Source: Herbidospora daliensis (GTDB lineage Bacteria; Actinomycetota; Actinomycetes; Streptosporangiales; Streptosporangiaceae). From it: a stretch of DNA of 64,000 nt. The stretch lies in assembly GCF_001570585.1 (NCBI RefSeq), contig NZ_BBXF01000003.1, positions 97,353-161,352 of the forward strand, in the 5' to 3' direction. The notes below the pieces were generated by a model. That model was not told the DNA's origin and made no database searches. It worked only from the letters and a program-made list of their open reading frames with translations. Shown here one piece after another: positions 54,291 through 62,980 of the stretch. The translations under genes and the position numbers were made by a program. Every line of letters begins with the position of its first letter. The first letter of the stretch is position 1.

Positions 54291-56168
54291 ATGAGAGCAG
54301 CAACTCGCAATCGCAGACGTCGCTCGGCCGCGGCGGCCCTGAGCGTGGTCACCCTGGGGGCGTCCCTGCTTTACGCCCCCACGTCGGCCGCCGCTGACGG
54401 GGCCGTCGCCTCGATCACGTTGGGCGAGGTCAACCAGGAGAGCGGGCTCCGGCAGATCGAGCAGGGTGACGGCACGACCGCGCCCGTGACGGTCGGCGGG
54501 CGGAACGCGCGCAGGACCGTGCAGACCTCGGCGCCGGCGCAGCACATGTACTTCCAGGTCGACGACACGATCGCCTTCAACGGCGCCTACGTCGCGTGCC
54601 TGATGGTCGACTACTTCGACGAGGGCGGTGCCACCTTCCGCGTCCAGTACGACTCGACCACCAGCGCGTACGCCGGGACGGGTTCGGTGAACCGCACCGG
54701 GTCGAACACGTGGAAGACGGCGGGCTTCGAGCTGATGGACGCCCGGTTCTCCAACCGCGAGAACGGCGGCGCCGACTTCCGCGTCGAGGCGGGCACGACC
54801 GGGGTGACCTTCAGCAGCGTGAAGCTGACGATCGTCCAGGACGACGGCGTGACCCCGCCGTGCGCGGCGGCCGATCCCGATCCGGAGCCCACCCCGATCC
54901 GCTGGCGGCTCAAGTACGACGAGCCGTTCAACAAGAAGATCCGCACCGAGGCCAGCCCGTGGGTGCTCGACGACTACAGCGACCCGGTCGACGACTACAA
55001 CGACGACAACGGCGACCTCTACCGTCTGCAGCTCGGCCCCGAGTTCGACGCGTCGATGGCGACCATGCGGACGTACCGGCAGGAGACCGAGTTCGGCAAG
55101 GACGGCTGGCTCACGGCGTCCCTCTCCACGCGTGAGAGCGGCGGGCGGGTCGACGACAGCTACACCGACACGGCCGAACGTCCGTCGATCTCGACGGAGA
55201 AGCTCGACACGGTGGGCGCCGTCGCCAACATCACGGTGCCTCACTACACGGGCGGCGCGATCATCCGCAACACCGAGCCGCTGCCGAAGTACTACCGCAT
55301 CGAGTACGAGCTCAAGACGCTCGACTTCGGCGGCCTGCGCAACGGCTCGCTGTTCTACGACGGCAAGTACAACGGGTACAAGCTCGGGGAGTGCAAGACC
55401 TTCTACCCGTGGGTCAGCAACCCCAACGACATCGACCCGGCCGACCCCTGCGCCACCCGCTCGGTGCGTGAGGACAGCAACGAGGCGTACAACGCCTTCC
55501 ACTTCATGTCGATCCTCGACTTCCCGGCGATGCCCCGGAACCTGGCGATGTACCACTGGCACCGCAAGGTGCTGATGGACCAGTTCAGCCCGGCCCCGTC
55601 GCGGAACACCAACGGCTACGACGTCTGCAACCCGCAGACCGGGGTGAAGTACCCCTGGGACCAGAGCAACAAGACCACGGTGAACATGCTCTACTTCACC
55701 GGTTCGCTCGGCCAGTCGCAGACGTTCGTGACGAGCTGCGACCGGCGGCCGGTCTCCGGCGTGCAGAAGTCGGCCGTGGAGCTGCAGCCCGAACTGATGC
55801 CCCACAAGGACTACGCGTTCGCCATCGAGCGCACCCCGGAGGGGTACACGCTCGAGGTCAGCGGCGTCTTCAAGAACGTCCCCGGCAAGCAGACCTACCG
55901 GTACACCCGGGGCTTCATCGACGACGACGCCGGCGTGATCGGCGCGAACGTGCCGATCTTCCACTACAACGTGGACGCCGAGGAGTACAACGGCCAGTTC
56001 AACACCTCGCACCGCGCGTCGGGCGCTTTCGGCTCGAAGACGTGGGACAACCAGTGGCCGGCCGGCTCGGCCTACCCCGACTACTTCGTCATCGGCGAGC
56101 CGTACACGAACGTCGGCGAGGGCCAGGCCCGCATCGACAACATCCGGCTCTACGTGCCGAAGGACTAG
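54291..56168 (+). CDS. Secreted multidomain protein of unknown function
   Basis: The 625-residue precursor starts with a positively charged signal peptide (RAATRNRRRRSAAAALSVV, cleaved near TSAAA). Residues about 38-185 look like a carbohydrate-binding beta-sandwich (ITLGEVNQESGLRQIEQGDG). After a Pro-rich hinge (DPDPEPTPIRWRLKYDEPF) comes a domain of about 420 residues rich in Tyr, Trp, Asp and Asn, resembling uncharacterised actinomycete secreted proteins. Concanavalin-type lectin or glycosidase folds are possible, but no catalytic motif is identifiable. ATG 54291 follows AAAGGAAAC. A strong terminator follows. Confidence 0.75.
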   Translation: MRAATRNRRRRSAAAALSVVTLGASLLYAPTSAAADGAVASITLGEVNQESGLRQIEQGDGTTAPVTVGGRNARRTVQTSAPAQHMYFQVDDTIAFNGAYVACLMVDYFDEGGATFRVQYDSTTSAYAGTGSVNRTGSNTWKTAGFELMDARFSNRENGGADFRVEAGTTGVTFSSVKLTIVQDDGVTPPCAAADPDPEPTPIRWRLKYDEPFNKKIRTEASPWVLDDYSDPVDDYNDDNGDLYRLQLGPEFDASMATMRTYRQETEFGKDGWLTASLSTRESGGRVDDSYTDTAERPSISTEKLDTVGAVANITVPHYTGGAIIRNTEPLPKYYRIEYELKTLDFGGLRNGSLFYDGKYNGYKLGECKTFYPWVSNPNDIDPADPCATRSVREDSNEAYNAFHFMSILDFPAMPRNLAMYHWHRKVLMDQFSPAPSRNTNGYDVCNPQTGVKYPWDQSNKTTVNMLYFTGSLGQSQTFVTSCDRRPVSGVQKSAVELQPELMPHKDYAFAIERTPEGYTLEVSGVFKNVPGKQTYRYTRGFIDDDAGVIGANVPIFHYNVDAEEYNGQFNTSHRASGAFGSKTWDNQWPAGSAYPDYFVIGEPYTNVGEGQARIDNIRLYVPKD

Positions 56169-56177
56169 CAGATCCAG

Positions 56178-56215
56178 CCGCGCCCCCGGGACCTCAGACG
56201 GACCCGGGGGCGCGG
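56178..56215 (+). terminator. Strong hairpin after the secreted protein gene
   Basis: CCGCGCCCCCGGG and its exact complement form a 13-bp stem with a 12-base loop, starting 10 bp after the stop. No T-run. Confidence 0.75.
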
Positions 56216-56285
56216 TCCGCGTTCCTCCGGCATGGCCGATGGGCCCCTCACCGGTGGGCCGAGGTCACCGCCGGGTCGCCGGTCC

Positions 56286-57137
56286 TCAGGTAGCGTTCAG
56301 CGCCTGGCGGGCCAGTTCGGCCGCGCCGGTCACCCCCGACAGGTTGCCCAGCCCCGGCGCGAAGACCAGGGTGTCGAGCGGGTAGCCGCCGGCCAGGTCG
56401 GCCGCGCGGGCCCGCACCAGGTCGAGCAGGCCCGGCCGGCCGCCGACCCCGCCGCCGATGACCACGGCCTGGGGGGAGAGGGTCGAGGCCAGGTTGTGTA
56501 CGGCCTTCGCCAGATAGTCGGCCTCCAGCTCCCACGGCTCCCCGTCGCCCAGTTCCTGCGCCGGGCGGCCCCAGCGGGCCCGCATCGACGTCCCGGACGC
56601 CAGCCCTTCGAGGCAGTCGCCGTGGAAGGGGCAGACCCCCGGGAACGGGTCGCGCGCGGTGTCGTGGGGGACCAGCATGTGGCCCGCCTCGGGGTGGGTG
56701 CGCCCGTGCAGGGGCCGGCCGTCGACGACGACGCCGACCCCGATGCCGGTCCCGACCGTCATGTACGCCAGCGTGTGCAGCCCCCGCCCCGCCCCGTAGC
56801 GCCACTCGCCGATCGCCGCGCCGTTGACGTCGGTGTCGAGCCCGACCGGCACGCCCAGCCCCTCACGGAACGGCGTCACCACGTCGGCCCCCGACCAGCC
56901 CGGCTTGGGCGTGGCGGTGATGTGCCCGGTCGACAGGTCGACCGGGCCGAACGTGGCGACGCCGACCGCCGCTGGGGCGGGATGACGCCGGAAGAAGTCG
57001 ACGGCGGCCGGGATGGTCTCGTCGGGGGTCGTCGTCGGGACCACCTCGGTGGCCACGATCTTTCCGTCGGTGTCGGCGAGCGCGCACACCCATTTCGTAC
57101 CGCCCGCTTCGACGGCTCCGTACCTGATCACCCGCAC
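56286..57137 (-). CDS. ROK-family sugar kinase, fructokinase-like
   Basis: The 283-residue protein has an N-terminal ATP-binding motif (GAVEAGGTKWVCALAD), the ROK block VGTGIGVGVVVDG and the zinc-motif segment CPFHGDCLEGLASG seen in fructokinases such as ScrK and YdhR. It phosphorylates a hexose, most likely fructose. GTG 57137 lies 9 bp after the pruA stop on the same strand, so it may be co-transcribed with the proline genes, an unusual pairing. Confidence 0.87.
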   Translation of the reverse strand: MRVIRYGAVEAGGTKWVCALADTDGKIVATEVVPTTTPDETIPAAVDFFRRHPAPAAVGVATFGPVDLSTGHITATPKPGWSGADVVTPFREGLGVPVGLDTDVNGAAIGEWRYGAGRGLHTLAYMTVGTGIGVGVVVDGRPLHGRTHPEAGHMLVPHDTARDPFPGVCPFHGDCLEGLASGTSMRARWGRPAQELGDGEPWELEADYLAKAVHNLASTLSPQAVVIGGGVGGRPGLLDLVRARAADLAGGYPLDTLVFAPGLGNLSGVTGAAELARQALNAT

Positions 57138-57146
57138 AGTCTGCCG

Positions 57147-58802
57147 TTACAGCTCCGGCTGCTGCCAGCCGGACTGGGGGATGTCGCCCCGATAGGGCGG
57201 CAGGACGATCGGCGGCACGAACGTTTCCTTGATCGTCCGGGCGTTGACCCAGCGGATCAGGTTGAGGATCGAGCCGGCCTTGTCGTTGGTGCCCGAGGCC
57301 CGCGCGCCGCCGAACGGCTGCTGGCCGACGACCGCGCCGGTCGGCTTGTCGTTCACGTAGAAGTTGCCGGCGGCGTACCGGAGCTTCTCCGAGGCCGCCG
57401 CGATGGCGTAGCGGTCGCGGGCGATCAGCGCGCCGGTCAGCGCGTACGGCGTGGCCGACTCCAGCTGGGTGAGCGTGGCGTCGAAGTCGTCGTAGACGTG
57501 GACGGCGAGGATCGGGCCGAAGTACTCGGTCGTGAAGATCTCGTCGGTCGGGTCGCCGCACTCCAGGATCGCCGGCTTCACGAAGTAGCCCGTGGAGTCG
57601 TCGTAGGAGCCCGTCAGGACCGCGATGTTGTCGGCGGCCCGCGCCCGGTCGATCGCGGTCTTGTGCTTGGCGAACGCGCGGGCGTCGATCACGGCGCCCA
57701 TGAACGTCGACAGGTCGGCCGCCACGTCGCCCACGGTCAGCGACTCGGCCAGGGCGACGAAGTCGTCCTTCATCGTGTTCCACATCGCGCGCGGCACGTA
57801 GGCCCGCGACGCCGCCGAGCACTTCTGGCCCTGGTATTCGAACGCGCCCCTGATCAGCGCCGTGGTCAGCGCGGCCGGGTCGGCCGAGGGGTGGGCCAGC
57901 ACGAAGTCCTTGCCGCCGGTCTCGCCGACCAGGCGCGGGTAGGCGTGGTAACGGCCGATGTTGGCCCCGACGGTCGCCCACAGGTGCTGGAAGGTCGACG
58001 TCGAGCCGGTGAAGTGCACGCCGGCCAGCGCCGGGTGGGTCATCGCCGCCTCCGACACCGCCGAGCCGTTGCCGGTCACCAGGTTGATCACACCCGGGGG
58101 CAGGCCGGCCTCCTCCAGCAGCGCCATCGTGAAGTGGGCGGCGAACTGCTGGGTGGGCGACGGCTTCCAGACGACGACGTTGCCCATCAGCGCGACCGCG
58201 GCGGGCAGGTTCGCGGCGATGGCGGTGAAGTTGAACGGTGTGATCGCCAGGACGAAGCCCTCAAGCGGGCGGTACTCCATCCGGTTCCACACGCCGGGGG
58301 AGGAGACCGGCTGCTCGGTGAGGAGCTGCCGGGCGAACGCCACGTTGAAGCGCAGGAAGTCGATCAGCTCGCAGGCGGCGTCGATCTCGGCCTGCTGGGC
58401 CGACTTCGACTGGCCGAGGATGGTCGCCGCGTTCAGGGTGGCCCGCCACGGCCCGGCGAGCAGCTCGGCGGCGCGCAGGAAGATCGCTGCCCGCTCGTCG
58501 AAGCTCAGCGCCCGCCACGCCGGGGCCGCCGCCAGCGCGGTCGAGATCGCCGCCTGGACGTCGGCGGGGGTGGCGTCGTTGGTGGTGCCGAGGACCGAGG
58601 CGTGGTTGTGCGGCTGCACCACCGGGATGGGGGCGCCGCCCGCCATGCGGCGTTCGCCGCCGATCGTCATCGGCAGCTCGATGCTGGTGGCGGCCAGCTC
58701 CTTCAGCCGCCCCTCCAGCATGGCGCGGTCGGCGCTGCCGGGGCCGTAGGACCGGACCGGCTCGTTGACCGGCACCGGGACCGTGGAGACGGCGTCCATC
58801 AC
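57147..58802 (-). CDS. pruA: 1-pyrroline-5-carboxylate dehydrogenase
   Basis: The 551-residue NAD-dependent aldehyde dehydrogenase oxidises glutamate semialdehyde (from pyrroline-5-carboxylate) to glutamate, the second step of proline catabolism. Visible are the FNFTAIAANLP cofactor block, LVGETGGKDF with the general-base Glu and YQGQKCSAASRAYVP with the catalytic Cys. It starts at GTG 58802 or ATG 58799, overlapping the proline dehydrogenase stop, so the two are translated together. Not fused to the dehydrogenase, unlike E. coli PutA. Confidence 0.96.
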   Translation of the reverse strand: MMDAVSTVPVPVNEPVRSYGPGSADRAMLEGRLKELAATSIELPMTIGGERRMAGGAPIPVVQPHNHASVLGTTNDATPADVQAAISTALAAAPAWRALSFDERAAIFLRAAELLAGPWRATLNAATILGQSKSAQQAEIDAACELIDFLRFNVAFARQLLTEQPVSSPGVWNRMEYRPLEGFVLAITPFNFTAIAANLPAAVALMGNVVVWKPSPTQQFAAHFTMALLEEAGLPPGVINLVTGNGSAVSEAAMTHPALAGVHFTGSTSTFQHLWATVGANIGRYHAYPRLVGETGGKDFVLAHPSADPAALTTALIRGAFEYQGQKCSAASRAYVPRAMWNTMKDDFVALAESLTVGDVAADLSTFMGAVIDARAFAKHKTAIDRARAADNIAVLTGSYDDSTGYFVKPAILECGDPTDEIFTTEYFGPILAVHVYDDFDATLTQLESATPYALTGALIARDRYAIAAASEKLRYAAGNFYVNDKPTGAVVGQQPFGGARASGTNDKAGSILNLIRWVNARTIKETFVPPIVLPPYRGDIPQSGWQQPEL

Positions 58803-59710
58803 TTACCCCCAAGGGAACGCAGGAAGAAGGCCACGTTGGCCGGTCGTTCGGCCAGGCGGCGCATGAAGTAGCCGTACCAGTCGTCGCCGTAGGGCACGTA
58901 CACGCGGACCAGCGCGCCCGAGTTGGCGAGCGCCTGCTGCTTGTCGGTGCGGATGCCGTAGAGCATCTGGTACTCGTAGGTGTCGCGGGCCCGGTCGTGC
59001 CGGTCGGCGAGCAGTTCGGCGATCGAGATCAGCCGGTCGTCGTGGGTGGCGACCATGGGGTGCCCGGCGCCCGCCATCAGCACCTTCAGGCAGCGCACGT
59101 AGGCCAGGTCGACGTCGTTCTTCTTCTGGTACGCCACCGACGCCGGCTCGCGGTAGGCGCCCTTCACCAGCCTGACCCGCGAGTCGCGCAGGTCGTGGCA
59201 GTCGGCCTCGCTGCGCATCAGGTAGGCCTGGACGGCCACGCCCACGTCGGAGAAGTCGGTCCGCAGCTCGCGCAGGATGCCCAGGGTGGAGTCGACCGTG
59301 GTGTGGTCCTCCATGTCGAGGGTGACCGTCGCCCCCGCGCCGAGCGCCGCCTCGCAGATCTCCCGGGCGTGTTCGAGGGCCATCGCGTCGTCGAGCGCCT
59401 GCCCGACGGCCGACAACTTCACCGAGACCTCGGCCCGGTGGCCCAGCCCCAGCGGGGCGAGCGCGTCGAGCAGCTCCACGTACGCCTTCGTGGTGGTGAC
59501 GGCGGCGTCGGTGTCGCGCACCTCCTCGCCCAGATGGTCGATGGTGACCATGAGCCCCGACCGGGTGAGCCGTTCGACCGTGGCCACGGCGTCGGCGGTG
59601 GCCTCTCCGGCGACGAACCGGTCGACGACGCGCCGGGTTGGCGGCAGGGCCGTGACGGCCTTGCGCGCGAGCGGATTCCTCGACACGGCGAGGAGCGTGG
59701 AACCGAGCAT
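58799..59710 (-). CDS. Proline dehydrogenase (monofunctional)
   Basis: The 303-residue TIM-barrel flavoenzyme oxidises proline to pyrroline-5-carboxylate. Family blocks are AEVSVKLSAVGQALDD, VTLDMEDHTTVDST, RVRLVKGAYREPA, DTYEYQMLYGIR and the C-terminal RVYVPYGDDWYGYFMRRLAER. ATG 59710 lies 6 bases from TACGCT, so a leaderless message is likely. It is divergent from a PucR-type regulator gene that probably activates it. Confidence 0.95.
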   Translation of the reverse strand: MLGSTLLAVSRNPLARKAVTALPPTRRVVDRFVAGEATADAVATVERLTRSGLMVTIDHLGEEVRDTDAAVTTTKAYVELLDALAPLGLGHRAEVSVKLSAVGQALDDAMALEHAREICEAALGAGATVTLDMEDHTTVDSTLGILRELRTDFSDVGVAVQAYLMRSEADCHDLRDSRVRLVKGAYREPASVAYQKKNDVDLAYVRCLKVLMAGAGHPMVATHDDRLISIAELLADRHDRARDTYEYQMLYGIRTDKQQALANSGALVRVYVPYGDDWYGYFMRRLAERPANVAFFLRSLGGK

Positions 59711-59793
59711 GCACACAGCGTAATTCGCCCGGAAAGTACCCTTCCACGGACATCCGGCCAAGTCTCTTCAGACAAATGCACAATAATGTTCGC
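59711..59793. promoter_or_regulatory. Divergent promoter region of the proline genes and PucR-type regulator
   Basis: On the reverse strand TACGCT (59717-59722) is the likely -10 of the proline dehydrogenase. On the forward strand AATAAT (59782-59787) may be the -10 of the regulator. Between them GGAAAG and CTTTCC-like arms (59731-59745, GGAAAG/TAC/CCTTCC, one mismatch) form a candidate operator. Confidence 0.4.
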
Positions 59794-60807
59794 ATGCAAG
59801 ACCTGGTGGACGAGATCGCCCGCCTGCTCGACGCCTCGGTCACCGTCGAAGACCGCGCCTTCGAGCTGGTGGCCTACGGCGTGCAGAGCGGCGTGGTCGA
59901 CGAGGTCCGCCAGGAGTCCATCCTCCGCCGTCGCGCCACCGCCGCGACCAAGGCCCACTTCGAGGCGTACGGCATCGCCACCGCCGACCACCCGGTCCGC
60001 ATCCCCGAGGCCCCCGGCTTCCTGGCCCGCGTCTGCGTGCCGTTGCGGCACCGGGGCGTCACCTACGGCTACCTGTGGCTGCTCGACAGCGGCCGCCTGT
60101 CCGACGCCCTGCTCGACCGGGCCGGCCCCCTGTTCGCCCGCCTGGCCGCCGCCCTCGCCCACGAGGCGCAGATCCGGCGGGCCCCCCTCGACGACCTGTT
60201 CTCCCCGAACCCGCAGGCCCGCGCCGAGGCCGCCCGGGGCGTCGAGGGCCCCCTGGTCGCCCTGGCGGTCGCGGCCGGCCCGGCCGAGGTGCCCATCTCC
60301 TGGTCGCTCCCGCGCGACGTGCTGACCGGCCAGGCGGGAGCCCATCCGGCGTTCCTGGCCCCACCGGTCCGCGCCCGCGAGGCGGCCGCCCGCCTGACCG
60401 AGATGTACGGCGTCCCGGTCGGCGCGGGCGACCCCCGCCAGGACCCGGAGGACGCGTGGGAGAGCTGGCGGGAGGCCCTGAACGCCCTGCGGGTGGCCGA
60501 GAAGACAGGGAGGCCCGTCGCCCACTGGTCGGAACTGGGCGTCTACCGCTACCTGGTCAGGCTGCCCCACCACGAACTCGCGGAACTGGCGGCCGAGACC
60601 GCCGCCCTCCCGGAGGAGCTCGCCACCACGCTGGAGACCTACCTCGACCGGGCAGGCCACGTGCAGAAGACGGCGGCGGCGCTGGGCATCCACCGCCAGA
60701 CCCTCTACTACCGCCTGGGCCGCGCCGCGGAGTTCACCGGCAAGGACCTGTCGGACGGCCAGGACCGCCTGCTCCTGCACCTGTCGCTGAAGGCGCGAAG
60801 GTTGTAA
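59794..60807 (+). CDS. PucR-family (CdaR-like) transcriptional activator of proline use
   Basis: The 337-residue protein has a GGDEF-like/PucR regulatory N-terminal part and a C-terminal helix-turn-helix (LDRAGHVQKTAAALGIHRQTLYYRLGRAAEF), the standard end of PucR proteins. It is divergent from the proline dehydrogenase operon; in other actinobacteria such a neighbour activates putA or pruAB when proline is present (inference). ATG 59794 is preferred over ATG 59776 because AATAAT is 6 bases upstream. It ends near a structured spacer. Confidence 0.87.
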   Translation: MQDLVDEIARLLDASVTVEDRAFELVAYGVQSGVVDEVRQESILRRRATAATKAHFEAYGIATADHPVRIPEAPGFLARVCVPLRHRGVTYGYLWLLDSGRLSDALLDRAGPLFARLAAALAHEAQIRRAPLDDLFSPNPQARAEAARGVEGPLVALAVAAGPAEVPISWSLPRDVLTGQAGAHPAFLAPPVRAREAAARLTEMYGVPVGAGDPRQDPEDAWESWREALNALRVAEKTGRPVAHWSELGVYRYLVRLPHHELAELAAETAALPEELATTLETYLDRAGHVQKTAAALGIHRQTLYYRLGRAAEFTGKDLSDGQDRLLLHLSLKARRL

Positions 60808-60942
60808 GCCCGTCGAGGCGCCAATGGGGCGTTCGTCGCCAAGGCCGCCGAAGCGGCCGGTCGGCGCCGGTTGCGGTGCCCGCCGCCGACGGCGGGTGGC
60901 GCCGGCCAGGCGGAGCCGTAACGGAAAAGCGAAATAAACGGG
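60808..60942. other. Structured GC-rich spacer
   Basis: No gene. The stretch contains several self-complementary GC blocks, for example CCCGCCG and CGGCGGG around CCGA, and GGCGCC motifs repeated three times. It may form a multi-stem RNA, but I see no match to a known riboswitch. Confidence 0.35.
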
Positions 60943-60981
60943 CCGAGCGCCCGCGATGGCCGGAGCATCGCGGGCGCTCGG
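60943..60981. terminator. Bidirectional terminator between PucR-type and GT4 genes
   Basis: CCGAGCGCCCGCGAT and ATCGCGGGCGCTCGG form a perfect 15-bp stem around a 9-base loop. TTCTTT follows on the forward strand and TTTATTTCGCTTTTCC follows on the reverse strand. It separates two convergent genes. Confidence 0.9.
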
Positions 60982-61005
60982 TTCTTTCCCTCAGGGGAGA
61001 GGTTC

Positions 61006-62049
61006 TCAGGCGCAGGCGCTTTCGTAGACGCGGAGGAGTTCCTGGCTGACGCGCTCCAGCGAGTAGCGGGAGCGGGCGCGGTCGGCGCCGGCGTAGCCGA
61101 GGGCCGAGCGCAGGGTGCGGTCGCCGAGGAGGTCGCGGATGCGGGCCGTCACCTCGGCGGGGCGGCGGACCAGGAAGCCGGTCACGCCGTCGACGACCGA
61201 GTCGAGGTGGGCGCCGGACGCGGAGGCGATGACCGGGACGCCGCAGGCCATGATCTCCAGGGCGGCGGTGCCGGCCGGCACGGTCGGCTGGAGCGACAGG
61301 GCGACGTCGACGCTGCGGATCAGCTTCGGCATGGCGTTGTGGGGGACCTGGCCGAGCAGGGTCAGCCGGTCTTCGACGCCGCGGGAGCGGGCCAGCATGC
61401 GCAGCCGCTCCAGGACCGGGTCGTCGCCGCCGGCCACGACCAGCTCGGCGTCGGGGATCGAGGTCAGCGAGTTGACCACGGCGCCCGCGCCGGTGGCGCC
61501 CACGTGGAGCAGGCGCGGACGGCCGTCGCGGGGGAAGGCCGGGCCCTGGCGCTTGAAGCGCTCGATGTCGACGCCGCCGGGCACGATCGAGATGTTCCGG
61601 CGCGGCACGCCCATCTGGATCAGCTGCGACTCCTCGCCGGCGCAGGTCGCGATGACCGCGCGGGCCCGGCGGCCGATCGCCCGCTCCAGGCGCAGCACCT
61701 GGGCGGAGGGCCGGTCGTCGTGGTGGAAGGTCTGGGTCACCGGGACGTCGAGCCCGTCGGAGCCGGCGATGGCGGCGAGGCCGCCGGTCCACGAGTGGGC
61801 GTGGATGACGTCGGGGCGCTCGGCGTGCCAGCGGCGCTTGAGGCCGTCGCTGAAGTCGGAGATGTAGGGGAGCAGGTCGCTCTCGGAGAGGTCCTTGTCG
61901 GGACCGGCGGGCACCCGCTCGACCCGGACGCCCTTGATCTGCGCGTCGTCCCGCGTGTAGACGGTGACTTCGTGGCCCCGGCCCAGTTCACGGGCGACGG
62001 CGGGGGCGGTGACGGAGAGGTTGTTCGTGGCGACGATGGCGATATGCAT
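61006..62049 (-). CDS. GT4-family glycosyltransferase
   Basis: The 347-residue protein has a GT-B fold: N-terminal MHIAIVATNNLSVTAPAVAREL, linker SIVPGGVDIERF and C-terminal donor-binding blocks DVALSLQPTVPAGTAALEIMACGVPVIASASGAH, with the ExxxxG-type E in TAALEIMACG. It transfers a nucleotide-activated sugar; acceptor unknown. ATG 62049 with AGGTG upstream was chosen. A plausible promoter and a leader hairpin lie upstream. Confidence 0.9.
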   Translation of the reverse strand: MHIAIVATNNLSVTAPAVARELGRGHEVTVYTRDDAQIKGVRVERVPAGPDKDLSESDLLPYISDFSDGLKRRWHAERPDVIHAHSWTGGLAAIAGSDGLDVPVTQTFHHDDRPSAQVLRLERAIGRRARAVIATCAGEESQLIQMGVPRRNISIVPGGVDIERFKRQGPAFPRDGRPRLLHVGATGAGAVVNSLTSIPDAELVVAGGDDPVLERLRMLARSRGVEDRLTLLGQVPHNAMPKLIRSVDVALSLQPTVPAGTAALEIMACGVPVIASASGAHLDSVVDGVTGFLVRRPAEVTARIRDLLGDRTLRSALGYAGADRARSRYSLERVSQELLRVYESACA

Positions 62050-62085
62050 GGCACACCTCATGGCGATAAGCGCGATGAAAGGGGT

Positions 62086-62104
62086 GTGCCTGCGTCTTAG
62101 GCAC
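62086..62104 (-). promoter_or_regulatory. Leader hairpin of the GT4 gene
   Basis: GTGCC and GGCAC form a 5-bp stem with a 9-base loop in the predicted 5' leader, 37 bases before the start codon. Too small to be a terminator. Confidence 0.3.
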
Positions 62105-62123
62105 GAACTGTGTTGTGGTCTTT

Positions 62124-62151
62124 ACCGTACACCTAAGAGCTTTAAACGCAA
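62124..62151 (-). promoter_or_regulatory. Predicted promoter of the GT4 gene
   Basis: On the reverse strand TTGCGT (62146-62151) and TACGGT (62124-62129) are separated by 16 bp. The spacer and surroundings are AT-rich. The leader would be about 68 bases. Confidence 0.5.
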
Positions 62152-62164
62152 GTTTTCAGATGAA

Positions 62165-62971
62165 TCAGGCGTCGATGCGCAGACCCGGAGTGGTGTGCCA
62201 GCCGATCAGCCGGATGAGGTGGCCGACGTGGTCGGGCACCGGGCCCAGCACGAGTTCGCGCTGGTCACCGAGGTTCTTGGCGGTGTCGACGAGGGCCCGC
62301 AGCCCGGCCAGGTCGATGAAGGTGACCCCGTGGAGGTCGACGTGGAGATCTCCGGGAACCGCCCCGGTCACCGCGGAGAGCTGGCGGGCCAGATCGGAGG
62401 AGGAGGTCGCGTCGATCTCTCCCTCGACCTGGATGCCGTCGGGCCCGAAGGTGCGCCGGATGCGCAGCAGGGCCGTTTCGAGCAGCAGGTCGCCGCCGTC
62501 GGGCCGGTGCAGCCGGAGCAGGTCGGCCAGCACGCCGGGCGCGAACAGCCGCTTGTCGAACTGGCACACCCCGAGCGCCGCGCCGGTGTCGTAGACGCTC
62601 TGGATGCCGCTCTCGAACTCGGCCAGCCGGTCGGTGCCGACCCGCACGGCCCAGCTCATCTCGCCGGTCACCCGCAGCGCCCGATAGCCCTCTGACCTGG
62701 CCTGTTCTGCTTCGGCGGCGACTTCGGCGACCATCGTGCCCGGGTCGAACGCCTCCAGGCGGCGGATGTCGAGCCGCCCGGCGGCCACCGCGCCGTCGGT
62801 GTCGACGCCCCAGCCGCGCAGCAGCCCCGTCACGACGGCCGGATGGGTCACGTCGGTCAGGTACAGCACCTTGTCCGCGCCGGCCAGCCCTTCGGCGATG
62901 AAGGGGGCCAGCACGGGCTCCAACTCGGCCTCGTCGGAGTAGGCGACGGACCTGTGGTCACCGGGCTGCAC
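62165..62971 (-). CDS. MEDS-domain plus STAS-domain regulator
   Basis: The 268-residue protein has an N-terminal MEDS (methanogen/methylotroph DcmR sensory) domain (HRSVAYSDEAELEPVLAPFIAEGLAGADKVL) and a C-terminal STAS domain (VEGEIDATSSSDLARQL, LHVDLHGVTFIDLAGLRALVDTA) like anti-sigma-factor antagonists; the serine-like site reads FIDLAGL, with Ala in place of the usual phospho-Ser. GTG 62971 lies 9 bp after the SpoIIE-type phosphatase stop. The pair is likely part of one partner-switching system. Confidence 0.87.
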   Translation of the reverse strand: MQPGDHRSVAYSDEAELEPVLAPFIAEGLAGADKVLYLTDVTHPAVVTGLLRGWGVDTDGAVAAGRLDIRRLEAFDPGTMVAEVAAEAEQARSEGYRALRVTGEMSWAVRVGTDRLAEFESGIQSVYDTGAALGVCQFDKRLFAPGVLADLLRLHRPDGGDLLLETALLRIRRTFGPDGIQVEGEIDATSSSDLARQLSAVTGAVPGDLHVDLHGVTFIDLAGLRALVDTAKNLGDQRELVLGPVPDHVGHLIRLIGWHTTPGLRIDA

Positions 62972-62980
62972 CAGGCAAGG

